Made by a program: the position numbers and the translations under genes. A model generated the notes under the pieces. It did not search any database, was not told the DNA's origin, and worked only from the letters and a program-made list of their open reading frames with translations. Shown here piece after piece: positions 22,204 to 32,575 of a DNA stretch of 61,553 nucleotides. Origin of the DNA: Rhypophila decipiens (Eukaryota; Ascomycota; Sordariomycetes; Sordariales; Naviculisporaceae); NCBI GenBank assembly GCA_033297075.1, contig MU858256.1:1-61553 (forward strand), written 5' to 3'. Positions within the stretch are counted from its first letter, which is position 1. Each line of letters begins with the position of its first letter.

Positions 22204-24156
22204 TCACACCCATTCATCCCACCTCGCACCCTGCCGGTAAACCAACCCCTCCGTCTCGAATTGCGGTCCTTCGGCATCCAACAGGTACCCAAGCTCGCAT
22301 CGGTCATATCTCACCCGCTTCTGCTGCGAGACATAAAACTCGTCGTATCGACTAGCCAACGCATCTTGCAGATTCTGTACACCCCCCTCGGGGTGAAGAG
22401 CCCGCCATGGCTGCGTGCACGTCTGCGCCTTGCACGATTTGAGGACGAAGAGCAACGAGTCCAGACGAGCGACAACCTTGGTAAAGGGGACGCCGAGCAG
22501 CGTCTCGGGGTCCTTTTCTTCTGCATGTAGCAGGTTGCGGAGCTGATAGGGGTCGGTCTGTTTGTGCAAGGTGTAAGTAACTAAGTCAACATCATTACGA
22601 CTACAAGAGAGGGAGGACAAGAGAGAAAAATGACAAACCTTCAAGTCATAAAGCTCATGCTCATTGTTGCACCAAACCGAGTAATAAAACGAATACGCCC
22701 CATCACGCCCGATGATACGCAGCGCCTTGTACGTATTATTCAGATAAAGCCTCGTCTCTCCCTTGTCAAAGAGCTTTCCCTCGCTGGCGGCAAAGCCCCA
22801 GTACTCAACCGTCACATGCTCGTGCCGCTTCTCAACGGCGTGACTTTGTTCTTCCTCGCGCAAGGGAATGGCTTCCCCGTCGAAATCAGCTCGACTGGGT
22901 GCGCCGGCTAGTTTCAGGATGGTAGGGGCCAGGTCAATGTGCGTGGTTACAGCATTGGAAATCTCTCCCGCTGGAATCCCCGGGCCGCGCACGATCAGCG
23001 GGATGTTGATATCTTCTTCGAATCCGGTTTCCTTCCCCGGCTGCAGGCGGTGCTGCCCGATGTGATACCCGTTGTCGGTGGTGTAAAAGATGTACGTGTT
23101 TTCTAGCAGCTTGTGTTTCTCCAGGAGAGAGAAGAGTCCATCTACCAGCTCATCCACCCCTTGCAGGGCACGCAGGCGCTGGCGGTAAAAGTGGTCGTTA
23201 AACTCGACGTTCTCGGTCGATTGCTTCTTGAGTGTGCGGACCCAGTTGGCGCCCGAGGGGCTGTCTGGGTTAAAGTGTGGTGTGCGAGGGACTTTGACAT
23301 CTTTAAAGAGGTGCTCGTGGCGCTTGGCGGGGATGGGAGGCGTGAAGGAGACCAGATTCTCAATATCATCTGGGTCTCCGTCCAAGGACTTTATGTCGAC
23401 GTTGCTGTGGGGTGCTACCGGAGCGATTCCGAGGAAGAACGGGCGAGATTCCGCGTCTGTGAGGGCTTCCGAGAGGAGTCCGTAGGCCTTTTTGGTGAGT
23501 ACGTCGATGGTGTGCTGTCCCTCGTAGGAAACCGGGGGCTCCTGGTTCCGCTGATAGGATGCGTTGAGATACATGTACGTGAAAGGGTCGAGGAGGAAGT
23601 CGGACGAGGTCCAGCCCCCGGCGTGAGGAGAATTGTAGTTCTCGACGGTGTGGGCATTGAAGAGCTTGCCAGTGTAGTAGGTGTTATAACCTGCTTCTTG
23701 GAGCCAAACAGGCAGATAGTTGGTGTTGAATCCTTGTGAAAGAAACTTGGGATAGCCGCCTGTTCATGGTGTAAGCTTTTACGTTCCATTCTTCTAATCT
23801 CAGCAGTGATACTGACCATATGGCGGGTTCACGTCGGTGACGTTGGTATTGTGAGCTTGTTTCCCCGTCCATAGGGAGACCCGGGAAGGACAACACAAGG
23901 CCGTTGTGCAAAAGTGACGTTTATATGAAGTCCCCTTTTGTATAAGATGCTTCTTGATAAAAGGGAGATAGTCGAGAGAGTTTAGATGCAAATCCTGGTC
24001 GTCTGTCAGGATAAAGATGATGTTTGGCTGTTTCTTGGCTGAGTTGGAAGCGGGTCGAGACTCAACGCCCAGTGGCTGTTGCTGTTGGCCATCCCGAGCA
24101 AAGGCCGTGGAGATGTGCAGACCTGCTGCTGCAACGGCAAACTCTGTGAAGCGCAT
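22204..24156 (-). CDS. Secreted type I sulfatase (arylsulfatase/glycosaminoglycan-type)
   Basis: Three exons (23817-24156, 22639-23759, 22204-22557) give 604 aa with an N-terminal signal peptide (about residues 1-20, MRFTEFAVAAAGLHISTAFA). PNIIFILTDDQD carries the metal-binding Asp pair (residues 52-53). CCPSRVSLWTGK contains the C-x-P-S-R formylglycine site at Cys88. TDNGYHIGQHRL gives the third Asp/Asn metal site. After the first splice come LPVWLQEAGYNTYYTGKLFN and later PPFFLGIAPVAPH-like segment RPFFLGIAPVAPH. It hydrolyses sulfate esters outside the cell, probably for sulfur scavenging. The second intron (22558-22638, 81 nt) has no stop and keeps frame, so retention would insert 27 residues; the family sequence HELYDLKTDPYQLRNL supports splicing. 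Confidence 0.9.
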
Positions 24157-25061
24157 CTTTGCTGGTTAGTCGACGCAGCGTCGGTGACCGGATGGTGATC
24201 GTCGTGTCCTCGGCTGCACCTGAGAGAGAAAGCAGCACGAGCTAAAGTGAGGAACACCAGATGCAAAAGTCTTTTAGTACTAGACGGCAATCATATTCTT
24301 CTTCTTCATATTAGTTTATATCACCGGGTCCGGTCCCGCATTCTGGAATGTCGGCATCGTGCTTTGCCGAGACTAACTAGAAGGACCATCTTTGACTATG
24401 GCGTAATAGCTCAATGCAATTGCATAAACACTTCGGGCGCGGGGGACCTCTGGCTCCTGGGATCACCAGTGGCAACATGACACATGCAACAGAACGGGAA
24501 CAAGTCTGCAGAAGTATAATTCTAGACCAGCATCAAGTTCGGCCTCATGAGGCTGGTCTGCATGGCGGATTGGTGTAGTACTGTAGCTAGAATCAATCCA
24601 GGGGTCCAATGGTGTCAGTGAGTTTGGGCAACACAATGAGGTTAACTAACAAATTGGTTACATTCCTCGGGTTGGCGAAACAGTATGTGTTAAAGTTGCG
24701 ACATTGGCTGCTCAATGTCGTGATCGGACCGCTGCCGGATTTGACAAAGCTCAAGTTGACTTCCGCGCCAAGACCAGCTCCGGAGCGGTCTCGGCCTCTG
24801 ATGCCGACTCGTCTGCAAGGGAAAAGATTATCGAGTCTAGAGGCGATGTAATTAGCTCGAAATTATCTTGTGAAAACAAAACACTTGATTGAGACCCGGG
24901 GTCCAGCAGCTATCTAAACCGGTCAGGCCTGGACAAAGTGTGCCCTTTGTGTCCGCTTCCGTTGGCTGTAACCCCTGATTCTTTGTTTTGTTTTGTTCGA
25001 CCATCTTTCCACAACACGCAACCAACGTTTCAATTCCGCTTTTCGGCACCGGTGACGAGAC
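24157..25061. other. Intergenic, divergent promoters
   Basis: Upstream region of the sulfatase (left) and MFS transporter (right). No gene seen. No ATCWGATAA copy seen here, unlike the next intergenic region. Confidence 0.5.
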
Positions 25062-27441
25062 ATGGCGCCTCACACAGAGAGACAAGCCACAGGTCCAGGA
25101 GAGACAACACCACTTCTGACCAACATCAAGGATGACCAACACTCATTTGGCTCAGTCTCATCGGCAACCACTACTCCTGTCGACGCTGGACTCGATACGT
25201 CTGCGCTTGTAATTGCCAAAAGTCATGACACTAGTGATCAAGCAAGCTTGGAAGAAGGAGAGACTGAGAATGATGCTCCCCAGAGCGGGGGAGGTCGGAA
25301 TGTGGTCAAAATCATATCAGTCTTGTTGATCGGTTTGTTTACACTCCCAATTTGGCCATAAAACATCATACTGAACAGCTCGGCGACAGGCATCTTCGTT
25401 GCTCATACGGATGGCTCGATTCTTTTGGCGACGCACTCGACTATTGCGTCCGAGTTTGATGCCCTAAGGAGTTCAAGTTGGCTCATAACCAGTTTCACCC
25501 TTGCAGGGGCAGCGACTCAAACCCTGGTGAACAAGGCCTCTTCGCTTTCGTACATAACTGAATAACTGACGAGCCGCACGGCGGTTTAGTATGGCAAGCT
25601 CAGTGATATATACGGCCGAAAGTCCATGGTCATATCTGCATACTTCATTTTCATCTTGGGCTGGTAAGAAACGCATCACCCTTCGCAGCTACACATGAAT
25701 GCTAATATGATAAACAGTGCCATAGTGTATGTAACCTTGGACAGCACCAAAGATCCCATTCATCACAGGTTCAGAAGCTTACAATTGTGACAACACAGTG
25801 GCATTGGTCAAACCTTTTGGCAGGTGGTCTTGGGGCGTGTTATATCAGGCGCCGGTGCGTCGGGCATGGCCGCTCTCGTCTCTGTCCTAATCACAGGCAA
25901 GTGCTCCGTTGCTGCATCAACATATGAACTTGAAGTTAATCGGCTCTGACATGACCTCAGATCTTCTTCCCATACGAGAAGTAGCTCAATGGCGAGCCTA
26001 CGTTAATCTCGTAGCAACACTTGGTCGATCCATTGGCGGTCCCTTGGGTGGCTGGCTCGCTGACGTGATCGGATGGCGATGGTCCTTTCTAGGCCAGGTC
26101 CCCATCATCACCTTGGCCATTGTTCTGTGCCTCATCTATTTGCCGAACTCGTCCGACGCAAACGAAGTCGAATACACACCAGAATCCGGTGCAAGGACTA
26201 AAAAGAGCAAATTCAGTCGAATCGACTTCAAGGGCTCCATCATCTTTGCATTCGCCATCTTGGCCCTCCTCTTGCCCATCTCGATTGGAGGAGTCAACGT
26301 ACCATGGACTCACCCCATCGTTGCATCTCTGGTGGTCCTGAGTGGCTTGCTTCTTGTGCTGTTCGTTGCAGTCGAGAAGCGTCAGGAAGAGCCGATACTG
26401 CCTCTCGAGATCTTTCACACCCGTGATGCGGTCTTTTCGTTTCTCATCATGGGTTTGCAAACTGCTGCTCAGCTCGGGGTCAGTGCGATTTTCCCCTACG
26501 AGGTGCCCTGTCTCCAAAAACTAACTTCTGATCTTCAGCTCATGTTTTCCGTCCCGCTTTACTTCCAAATCACTGCTAGAACCTCCAACGCCGCAGCAGG
26601 CGCCCATCTTGTGCCTGCAGTCGTCGGAAACGCGGTTGGGGGTGTGCTCTCGGGGCTCCTCATCAAGAGGTAAGCTTGCTGAAAGACAGAGCGAATACAG
26701 GATATTGATATCAGTGTTTGTACAGATCCGGAAGATACAAGTTCCTCGTGATACTCGCAGTCATCTGCTCCTCTCTCAGCTACCTCCTCTTGATGCTTCG
26801 ATGGCACGGCAACACCAATTGGTGGGAGTCGCTCTACATTGCACCGGGGTATGTCCTCCTGACTCTGAGTCTCTAATGCAAACACAAGTGATGCTGATGA
26901 TAGATATCTGTTGTAATCAGCGGCTTCGGAACCGGAATCGCCCAGAGCGCCGTCTTTATTTCCCTTCAAGTCGTCGTCGACCCGGCCCATATGGCCCCAG
27001 CTGTGTCTTTCATGTACCTTACCACGACTGTTTGGACAACAATCGGCCTGCCTCTTTCCAACACGGTCATGCAGACAGCCTTGAAATGGTCCCTTAGTGA
27101 TCGCTTGTTGGATCTTGGTTTCGGTGCGACGGAGATCCAAAAGGTACGATGCCGAACAAGACCCTAATCTGAGCAGAATATTAACAGACCGTTTAGATCA
27201 TGGCCGATGTCTTGTCAGATATCGATTACGTCGATCACGCTACCAAACATGTTCGCACCGCTGTTGTTGCTTCATATGTGGACGGTTTGTGGTGGAGTCA
27301 TGGTCAGTCCTGGTCCTGCTTTATGTTGCTGTTCCACGTGGACTAATAGATACAGGGTTCTCGTTTTTATGTTCCTTTTCGGCGCTCATTATCTCCTTGT
27401 TCCTGAAGCAAAGGAGGTTGGATTCTAAGCCGAGAGTGTGA
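25062..27441 (+). CDS. MFS transporter, Vba/Fnx1-like (DHA2 type), eleven exons
   Basis: I assemble eleven exons: 25062-25332, 25390-25526, 25590-25663, 25718-25726, 25799-25896, 25961-26478, 26539-26669, 26726-26848, 26921-27143, 27197-27302, 27356-27441; 591 aa. The MFS signature block is YGKLSDIYGRKSMVI after QTL. Motif C is VVLGRVISGAGASGMAALVSVLITD, followed by REVAQWRAYVNLVATLGRSIGGPLGGWLAD. DHA2 proteins export drugs or move basic amino acids; the TDLLPIREVAQWRAYVN block resembles fungal vacuolar Vba/Fnx1 transporters. The N-terminal tail has ETTPLL at residues 14-19, an acidic dileucine signal of the kind that sends proteins to the vacuole. Exon 4 is only 9 nt, and the fifth intron starts GC. 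The substrate is inferred, not shown. Confidence 0.85.
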
Positions 27442-27776
27442 GCACATGAGGTTGGGCTGTTTGAGTTGGAATGGATTGGAAAGGGGGTTAGACAGGGTCC
27501 ATTGATACAGAGTCAATGGCGAATGGATAAAGGTGGCTGCTCTCCACGCAAGAAAATGTAGAATAGAAGAGTGAAGAGCCAGAAGTGTGGCAGATATCGG
27601 TAAAACGGCGATTTGTCAAAAGCTGAGTACATATTTGATGCAATCGACGGAGCATGAATGACCGCAGTTTTGACCGGGATGCCGACAAGCTTCTCAAGGA
27701 CCGGAACGGGGTCATTGGACGGAAACGCCGAATACGGTCGGAGGGGCGATGATTCAGAATCAGATCATATCAGATG

Positions 27777-27785
27777 ATCTGATAA
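27777..27785 (+). promoter_or_regulatory. ATCTGATAA site (SRE/SreA-type GATA motif)
   Basis: Exact match to ATCWGATAA, the consensus of fungal iron-responsive GATA repressors. It is the right half of the palindrome ATCAGAT-G-ATCTGAT at 27769-27783. Confidence 0.65.
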
Positions 27786-28176
27786 GATGGGCTTGCATGA
27801 TGAGGGTTCCACTGCACGAAAAGGCGGAGACCCGAGAACGACGAAGAGGACGGGTTGGCAATTCCCTCAAGAAAGCATGTGGCTTGGAAGAGGAGCCCGA
27901 TGCCGGAAAGACCCAGTTTGGCACCTTCTTTTCCTGGGATGCTGCAAAGTCAATGACTTGGATGGAAGGCACCATGTGACCATGCCCGATTTCCGAGCCG
28001 GTGAGCCGATCCAGGCCGATGGAGGAAGTTGCAAAATGCTGACGGCATAAATCCACTATTTAGGCAGTTCATTACTGCCCGATACATCTACTAATTGCAT
28101 GCTCGGCTTGGAAGTTTCTATCTGGGACCTGCTTGGCGCCCACCCGATCCTCCCCCTCCCGTAATCTAATCAGATC

Positions 28177-28185
28177 ATCTGATAA
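28177..28185 (+). promoter_or_regulatory. ATCTGATAA site (SRE/SreA-type GATA motif)
   Basis: Exact match 161 bp before the FAD oxidoreductase start. It is the right half of the palindrome ATCAGAT-C-ATCTGAT at 28169-28183, exactly 400 bp from the first site. Confidence 0.7.
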
Positions 28186-28345
28186 GATCTCCCATCTCAG
28201 ATCTGCTCGTCTCCCAAGACCACCACCACACCACACCACCCAAAGCAGCCAGACCTGATAGTGCCGGAATTCACAGACAATCCACATAGCAGACGAATAA
28301 GAATCTTTGTTTTTCGTTTTGCCCGTGCCGCCGCTTAACCAGACA

Positions 28346-29849
28346 ATGGGATCTCTAGCCGATTCAGCACCCTTCAGAGTCCTCGTCATTGGTGGTTCTT
28401 ACGGTGGTCTCTCGGCGGCTCTGAACCTGCAAGACTTGTGTCGTGGAAAGGAGCCCCGATGCGGTCCTGCACCCGACAAGGAGCACGGGGTCGAGCAGCC
28501 CCAGATTCCCATTGACATCACGATAGTGGACGAGCGGGATGGTTTCTGTAAGACGAATGGCTTCTGTCATTGTTTCATCTGTGCTGACCTGCTTCGTTTT
28601 CTTTTCTTCAACAGACCATGCAATAGGTGGACCATTGGTGCTTGCCTCTGAGACGTATGCTGAAAAGGCCTGGGTCAAGTACGATGAAATTCCGGCCCTC
28701 AGATCGCCCAACATAAAGGTCCTTCAGGGGTCTGTCAAGTCTGTTGACACAGAAGAAAAGGTGGCCACGTTCCAAGCCCATGGACCGGGAGCAGAGGAAT
28801 GGGAGATACAGTACGATTACCTGGTGGCGGCGGCTGGGCTTCGGAGAGTGTGGCCTGTCGTTCCCAAGTCACTACGGAGGAAGGAGTACCTGTTAGAGAC
28901 AGGCGACCATACCAGAGATGCCTTGACAGGGAGGCATGGTGTTGTGGTAGTGGGCGGCGGTAAGCAAGACCAAATTGCAGAAAGATTGTGAACCAGACTA
29001 ACTTGGAACCACAGGCGCCGTGGGAGTCGAGATCGCATCAGAATTAAAGGATCTACATCCCGAGACAAAGGTGACTCTGGTGCAGTCCCGGGATAAGCTC
29101 CTGTCAGCAGAGCCACTGCCAGAGGAATTCAAGGACATAGCTTTGGATCTTGTTCGTGAAACTGGCGTCCATGTCCTTCTCTCACACCGTCTTGACAGAA
29201 CTGACGAAGCGAGAGATGACGACGGCGTGGACTGTTACAGAGTCCATTTTACCAACGGTCACACTATGCTCGCAGATCAAGTCGTCATGGCCGTCTCCAA
29301 GAGTGTACCATCGACAGATTTTCTGCCACCGTTTGCTCTCGACGAGGAAGGTTATGTTCTTGTCGAGTCCACTCTCCAGTTTGCGGACAGTTCACCAAAT
29401 GCGAGTTCCCATTTTGCCATTGGCGATTTGGCGAAATGGTCTGGTATCAAGAGGTGCGGAGCTGCGATGCACATGGGCTATTATGCGGCAAACAACATCT
29501 TTATGAGCATGGTTGAGGAGAATGGGATAGAGCTCCCCGTTATTGACAAGCCCCGTGAGGTTCTCAAACTGGATGAGATCCCGCCGATGATGGGTCTGGC
29601 TGTAGGTAAAAAGGCCATTTCGTACTGGCCTGAAGCTGGTGTCAATTCGGGGGAGGACGTGATGAAATCATTCTTTGGGGATGATCTGGCCTTTTCGAGT
29701 AAGTCTTTTATGTGTTCCTGTATGATTTGAAACTCGTCGACATGGATCGCTAACAGTTATCAGTCTGCTGGAACCACATGAGGCTCGGGACGCTTGACCT
29801 GGAAACCACTGTTGATGAACGCTTTGGAGATTTGGGTTTGGCTAGCTAG
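28346..29849 (+). CDS. FSP1/AIF-like FAD-dependent NAD(P)H oxidoreductase
   Basis: Four exons (28346-28547, 28615-28959, 29015-29698, 29764-29849) give 438 aa. The FAD-binding Rossmann loop is VLVIGGSYGGLSAALNL (residues 13-29). The NAD(P)H loop is VVVVGGGAVGVEIASEL (about 177-193), with Glu after the third Gly, favouring NADH. FAIGDLAKW is the second FAD contact (T/F-x-x-x-GD). This is the AIFM2/FSP1-AMID type, flavoproteins that pass electrons from NAD(P)H to quinones or other acceptors. No signal peptide or targeting sequence is evident. Its promoter has two palindromic iron-GATA sites, and the next genes resemble siderophore enzymes, so a role in iron handling or in protection from iron-driven oxidation is a reasonable inference, not a demonstrated one. 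Confidence 0.85.
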
Positions 29850-30020
29850 AGGTTACAATATGATTCATCGACTTTCTCATCACATTACTGTACAGGTTAA
29901 AAATATTAGACGGAAAATAGTGTCATCCAATGGGTTGGATGTCTCAAATGCAATATCTTTTAATTCTCTATCCAATCCAAATACATGCTATCCGATACCC
30001 ATTGCCTGCTTTCCATATCA

Positions 30021-31355
30021 TCACAGCTTCGGAACCAACCCAACCCCGGTCCCGCCCATGACCTTCTCATTCTCATCAAACGGACAAAGCTGAAAGAACT
30101 TTTCCCTCGAGCAGCTCATCAGTCCGCTCCGCTTAAACGGCAAATCAATAAACTTTTCCAGCCCAAACCCATGCATCAGATCGTACATCAACACACTGCT
30201 ATTCGTATGCTTGGGCTCGCCCACCACAGTCATGGTCCGTGGCTCGTCCAGAAACAGGTAGTGCATCAGACTGGACCACCAAGCGCTCACCCGATGAGGA
30301 CCGCGATAACGCACGTCGCCAACGAGACTGTGCCGTCCTCGGTCGTAGTCTCCTGCCGAGTAGTACGCACCGATGGGATCTTCTTTGGCCCAGTAGATCT
30401 CAAAGTAGGCAAAGTAGGTCTCGTCGAAGCGGGCCAGGATGGCGATTTTGTGCGGGTCAGAATCGGTGCGTTGGAGGTAGTCCCGGTGTTGGGCCAATGT
30501 GCCTGTTTGGTTCCAGCCCTGAGAGACGCGGGGGTCGTTTTGCCAGGCGTGAAAGAGAGAAATGTGTTCGTCGTTGGTATGATCGAGGGCGATCATGGAA
30601 AAGGTCTCTTGCAGATGGGGGATGTACCGGCTGTAGATTACCGATCCAGGTCTAGGCTTCACGGGACGACGGGGGTGCCACGATATGCTGCCACCGGGGG
30701 GAGAGGAACAGGTTATGGTGTGGTCGGTTGGTGGGAGCGGGTAGGAAGATGGGTTAGTGAGGCAGTCAAATTCTAATGGGCACCAGATCGGGCGAAAGCC
30801 GAGTGGTGAGCCCGCGCCTTGCCAGAATGCTGCTCGGAGAATCACCAGTTCTTCTGGATTTGAAGGGTCGGGACTGGATCCGTGTTCAGCGGAAGGAGGA
30901 CCGACGGGATGGTCGACGGCGAGGGACACGGCCTTGAGTTGCCTTCTGAGAAGCTCGGAGCCGGAACCGCTCAGCTGGAGCCGAAAGAACTCATCTCTGA
31001 GGCGAATGGTGAAGACGGCGTAGGTTATCAGCCACAGTTGACCAACTGTTGGAGAGTGTGGCCCTTTCCAGCTGACTATAACTGCAGGAGATCGTCTCGC
31101 TCGGCCCCATGCTGTATTGTTGGTTCCATGTGGGCGATCGCTTGACTTTAAATCCGTTGGCTCCGAAAAGAACAGAGAGGCGTTGTCGAGCGCCTCGGGA
31201 AGAGATCGGCTGGTACTGCCGGTTTGCTGACAGATCTGATATAAATTGGAATCTTGTGGGTTGAAGATGACATAAGGGGTCTGAAAAGGATGTGGGAGTC
31301 TGAGAATGGGTTCTGAGGATGCAGCATAATCTGCAAATCGTCTGGCTGGTGCCAT
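30021..31355 (-). CDS. sidF: SidF-like hydroxyornithine acyltransferase (siderophore biosynthesis)
   Basis: A single exon encodes 444 aa. The C-terminal half is an IucB/MbtK-type GNAT acyltransferase: PHLQETFSMIALDHTNDEHISLFHAWQNDPRVSQGWNQTG, then LARFDETYFAYFEIYWAKEDPIGAYY, GDVRYRGPHRVSAWWSSLMHYLFLDEPRTMTVVGEPKHTN and HGFGLEKFIDLPFKRSGLM. This is the organisation of fungal SidF, which transfers an anhydromevalonyl group from CoA to N5-hydroxyornithine on the way to fusarinine- or coprogen-type siderophores. The N-terminal half is less conserved. The protein ends in PKL, a weak candidate peroxisomal PTS1; SidF works in peroxisomes in Aspergillus. It shares a 1.6-kb divergent promoter with the acyl-CoA ligase, containing five ATCTGATAA sites. 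The gene ends 172 bp from the 3' end of the FAD oxidoreductase. Confidence 0.86.
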   Translation of the reverse strand: MAPARRFADYAASSEPILRLPHPFQTPYVIFNPQDSNLYQICQQTGSTSRSLPEALDNASLFFSEPTDLKSSDRPHGTNNTAWGRARRSPAVIVSWKGPHSPTVGQLWLITYAVFTIRLRDEFFRLQLSGSGSELLRRQLKAVSLAVDHPVGPPSAEHGSSPDPSNPEELVILRAAFWQGAGSPLGFRPIWCPLEFDCLTNPSSYPLPPTDHTITCSSPPGGSISWHPRRPVKPRPGSVIYSRYIPHLQETFSMIALDHTNDEHISLFHAWQNDPRVSQGWNQTGTLAQHRDYLQRTDSDPHKIAILARFDETYFAYFEIYWAKEDPIGAYYSAGDYDRGRHSLVGDVRYRGPHRVSAWWSSLMHYLFLDEPRTMTVVGEPKHTNSSVLMYDLMHGFGLEKFIDLPFKRSGLMSCSREKFFQLCPFDENEKVMGGTGVGLVPKL

Positions 31356-31808
31356 CCTGTGATGTATGCGACGGTTTGTTTACACGACTCCTTTCGGTAA
31401 CACTCTACTTGAAACAAAGATAGCAGACAAACCGACAGATGATGGCATGGAAAACATGCAGTTTTCCCCGGATAGAAAGTTATGAAATCACATTTGAGCT
31501 GCCGTCTGCGTCTTGCCAGTGGGTGGGTTCACATGCATGATGGATCAACGGTGGAGCGACCAAGTCGTGCTGAACCAGGAATGGGCACCTTGAGATCTGG
31601 ATAACTCGATAACCCCACAGGATCAGATTTGTCCTTTTGAGAGAAACCAAACCATGACCCGGGATTGATCCGGTTTTCCTCTTGGGCTGCAAGTTTGCAG
31701 CCAGTTTTTCCCGGCATGGTTCTCAAACACTGGCCGGAGGGGGACCACGCCAAGGAACGGGTAGCCAATGAAAGGAGGCTAAAGAGGGGATGGCGTGCTG
31801 GGATTCGG

Positions 31809-31817
31809 ATCTGATAA
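31809..31817 (+). promoter_or_regulatory. ATCTGATAA site (SRE/SreA-type GATA motif)
   Basis: Exact consensus match, first of a pair 33 bp apart. Confidence 0.65.
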
Positions 31818-31841
31818 CTTTACTCGGACGGCAAAACACGG

Positions 31842-31850
31842 ATCTGATAA
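31842..31850 (+). promoter_or_regulatory. ATCTGATAA site (SRE/SreA-type GATA motif)
   Basis: Exact consensus match, second of the pair. Confidence 0.65.
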
Positions 31851-32141
31851 TTTTTTCACCGCCAAGCCAGACCCATGCCGGGATTGGCGGACCCGAACTC
31901 GGAGAAGCAGCGGCGGGCTTTCGTTCAAAGAGCTTTTCTTTGCAATGTTGCGGACAGAAATCTTTTTATTTTCAGTGTTTAGAAATTCCCATTCCTATAG
32001 GGAGACGTAGAGAATAGTCCGAATTGGAAATGGGTTAATCTATAATAAATGAAGGGACCAAACTTTCATCTCTTCCAAGATCCCACTCCTGCTCGGTTCC
32101 GTTGAGATGGCGGGGTGAAGGAGACTTGGCATTGTCTATTC

Positions 32142-32150
32142 TTATCAGAT
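32142..32150 (-). promoter_or_regulatory. ATCTGATAA site (SRE/SreA-type GATA motif)
   Basis: Exact consensus match on the minus strand (reads TTATCAGAT on plus). Confidence 0.65.
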
Positions 32151-32300
32151 CCGAAAATCGACTGATCTTTGGTGGCTCCTTGCGGCATTTATACCTGGTG
32201 AATGGGTAAAACAGGAAGGGGCGGATGCCCATCTGCAGCAGTCGCGACCAACTGGACAGCTTCCCCGACCTTTGGCTAGGCCGAATGGCAGCAAATTTCT

Positions 32301-32309
32301 TTATCAGAT
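32301..32309 (-). promoter_or_regulatory. ATCTGATAA site (SRE/SreA-type GATA motif)
   Basis: Exact consensus match on the minus strand. Confidence 0.65.
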
Positions 32310-32566
32310 GGAGCTAGTGATGCCTGGTCTCCATTGCATCCCAGATCAGCCCTTGTCACATCGCCTCCTCCCTCCTCTACAGCCATTGCCATGAAAATTT
32401 TGATCAATGACTGGCCCACAAGAGTCCTCGTCAACCGAGGACATGCGTTTACCGTCAACTCGGGCAGCGCCAATGAATACGAACAGACTTCTGAGGTCCA
32501 CCCGACATCGGTCTTCTTCGGCCGCAGCCAGTGATGGGCAAGATGTTTGCTCTGCCTGAACTGATC

Positions 32567-32575
32567 TTATCAGAT
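32567..32575 (-). promoter_or_regulatory. ATCTGATAA site (SRE/SreA-type GATA motif)
   Basis: Exact consensus match on the minus strand, 416 bp before the acyl-CoA ligase start. Confidence 0.65.

Larger units (their letters stand above)
27442..28345. other. Intergenic, probable iron-regulated promoter
   Basis: Upstream of the FAD oxidoreductase. It contains two palindromic GATA elements (27769-27783 and 28169-28183) with the same surrounding sequence, described separately. No gene seen. Confidence 0.5.

Noticed and set aside
31207..31245. ATCTGATAT within the SidF-like coding sequence
   Set aside because: Lacks the final A of the consensus and lies inside a coding exon, so it was not counted.
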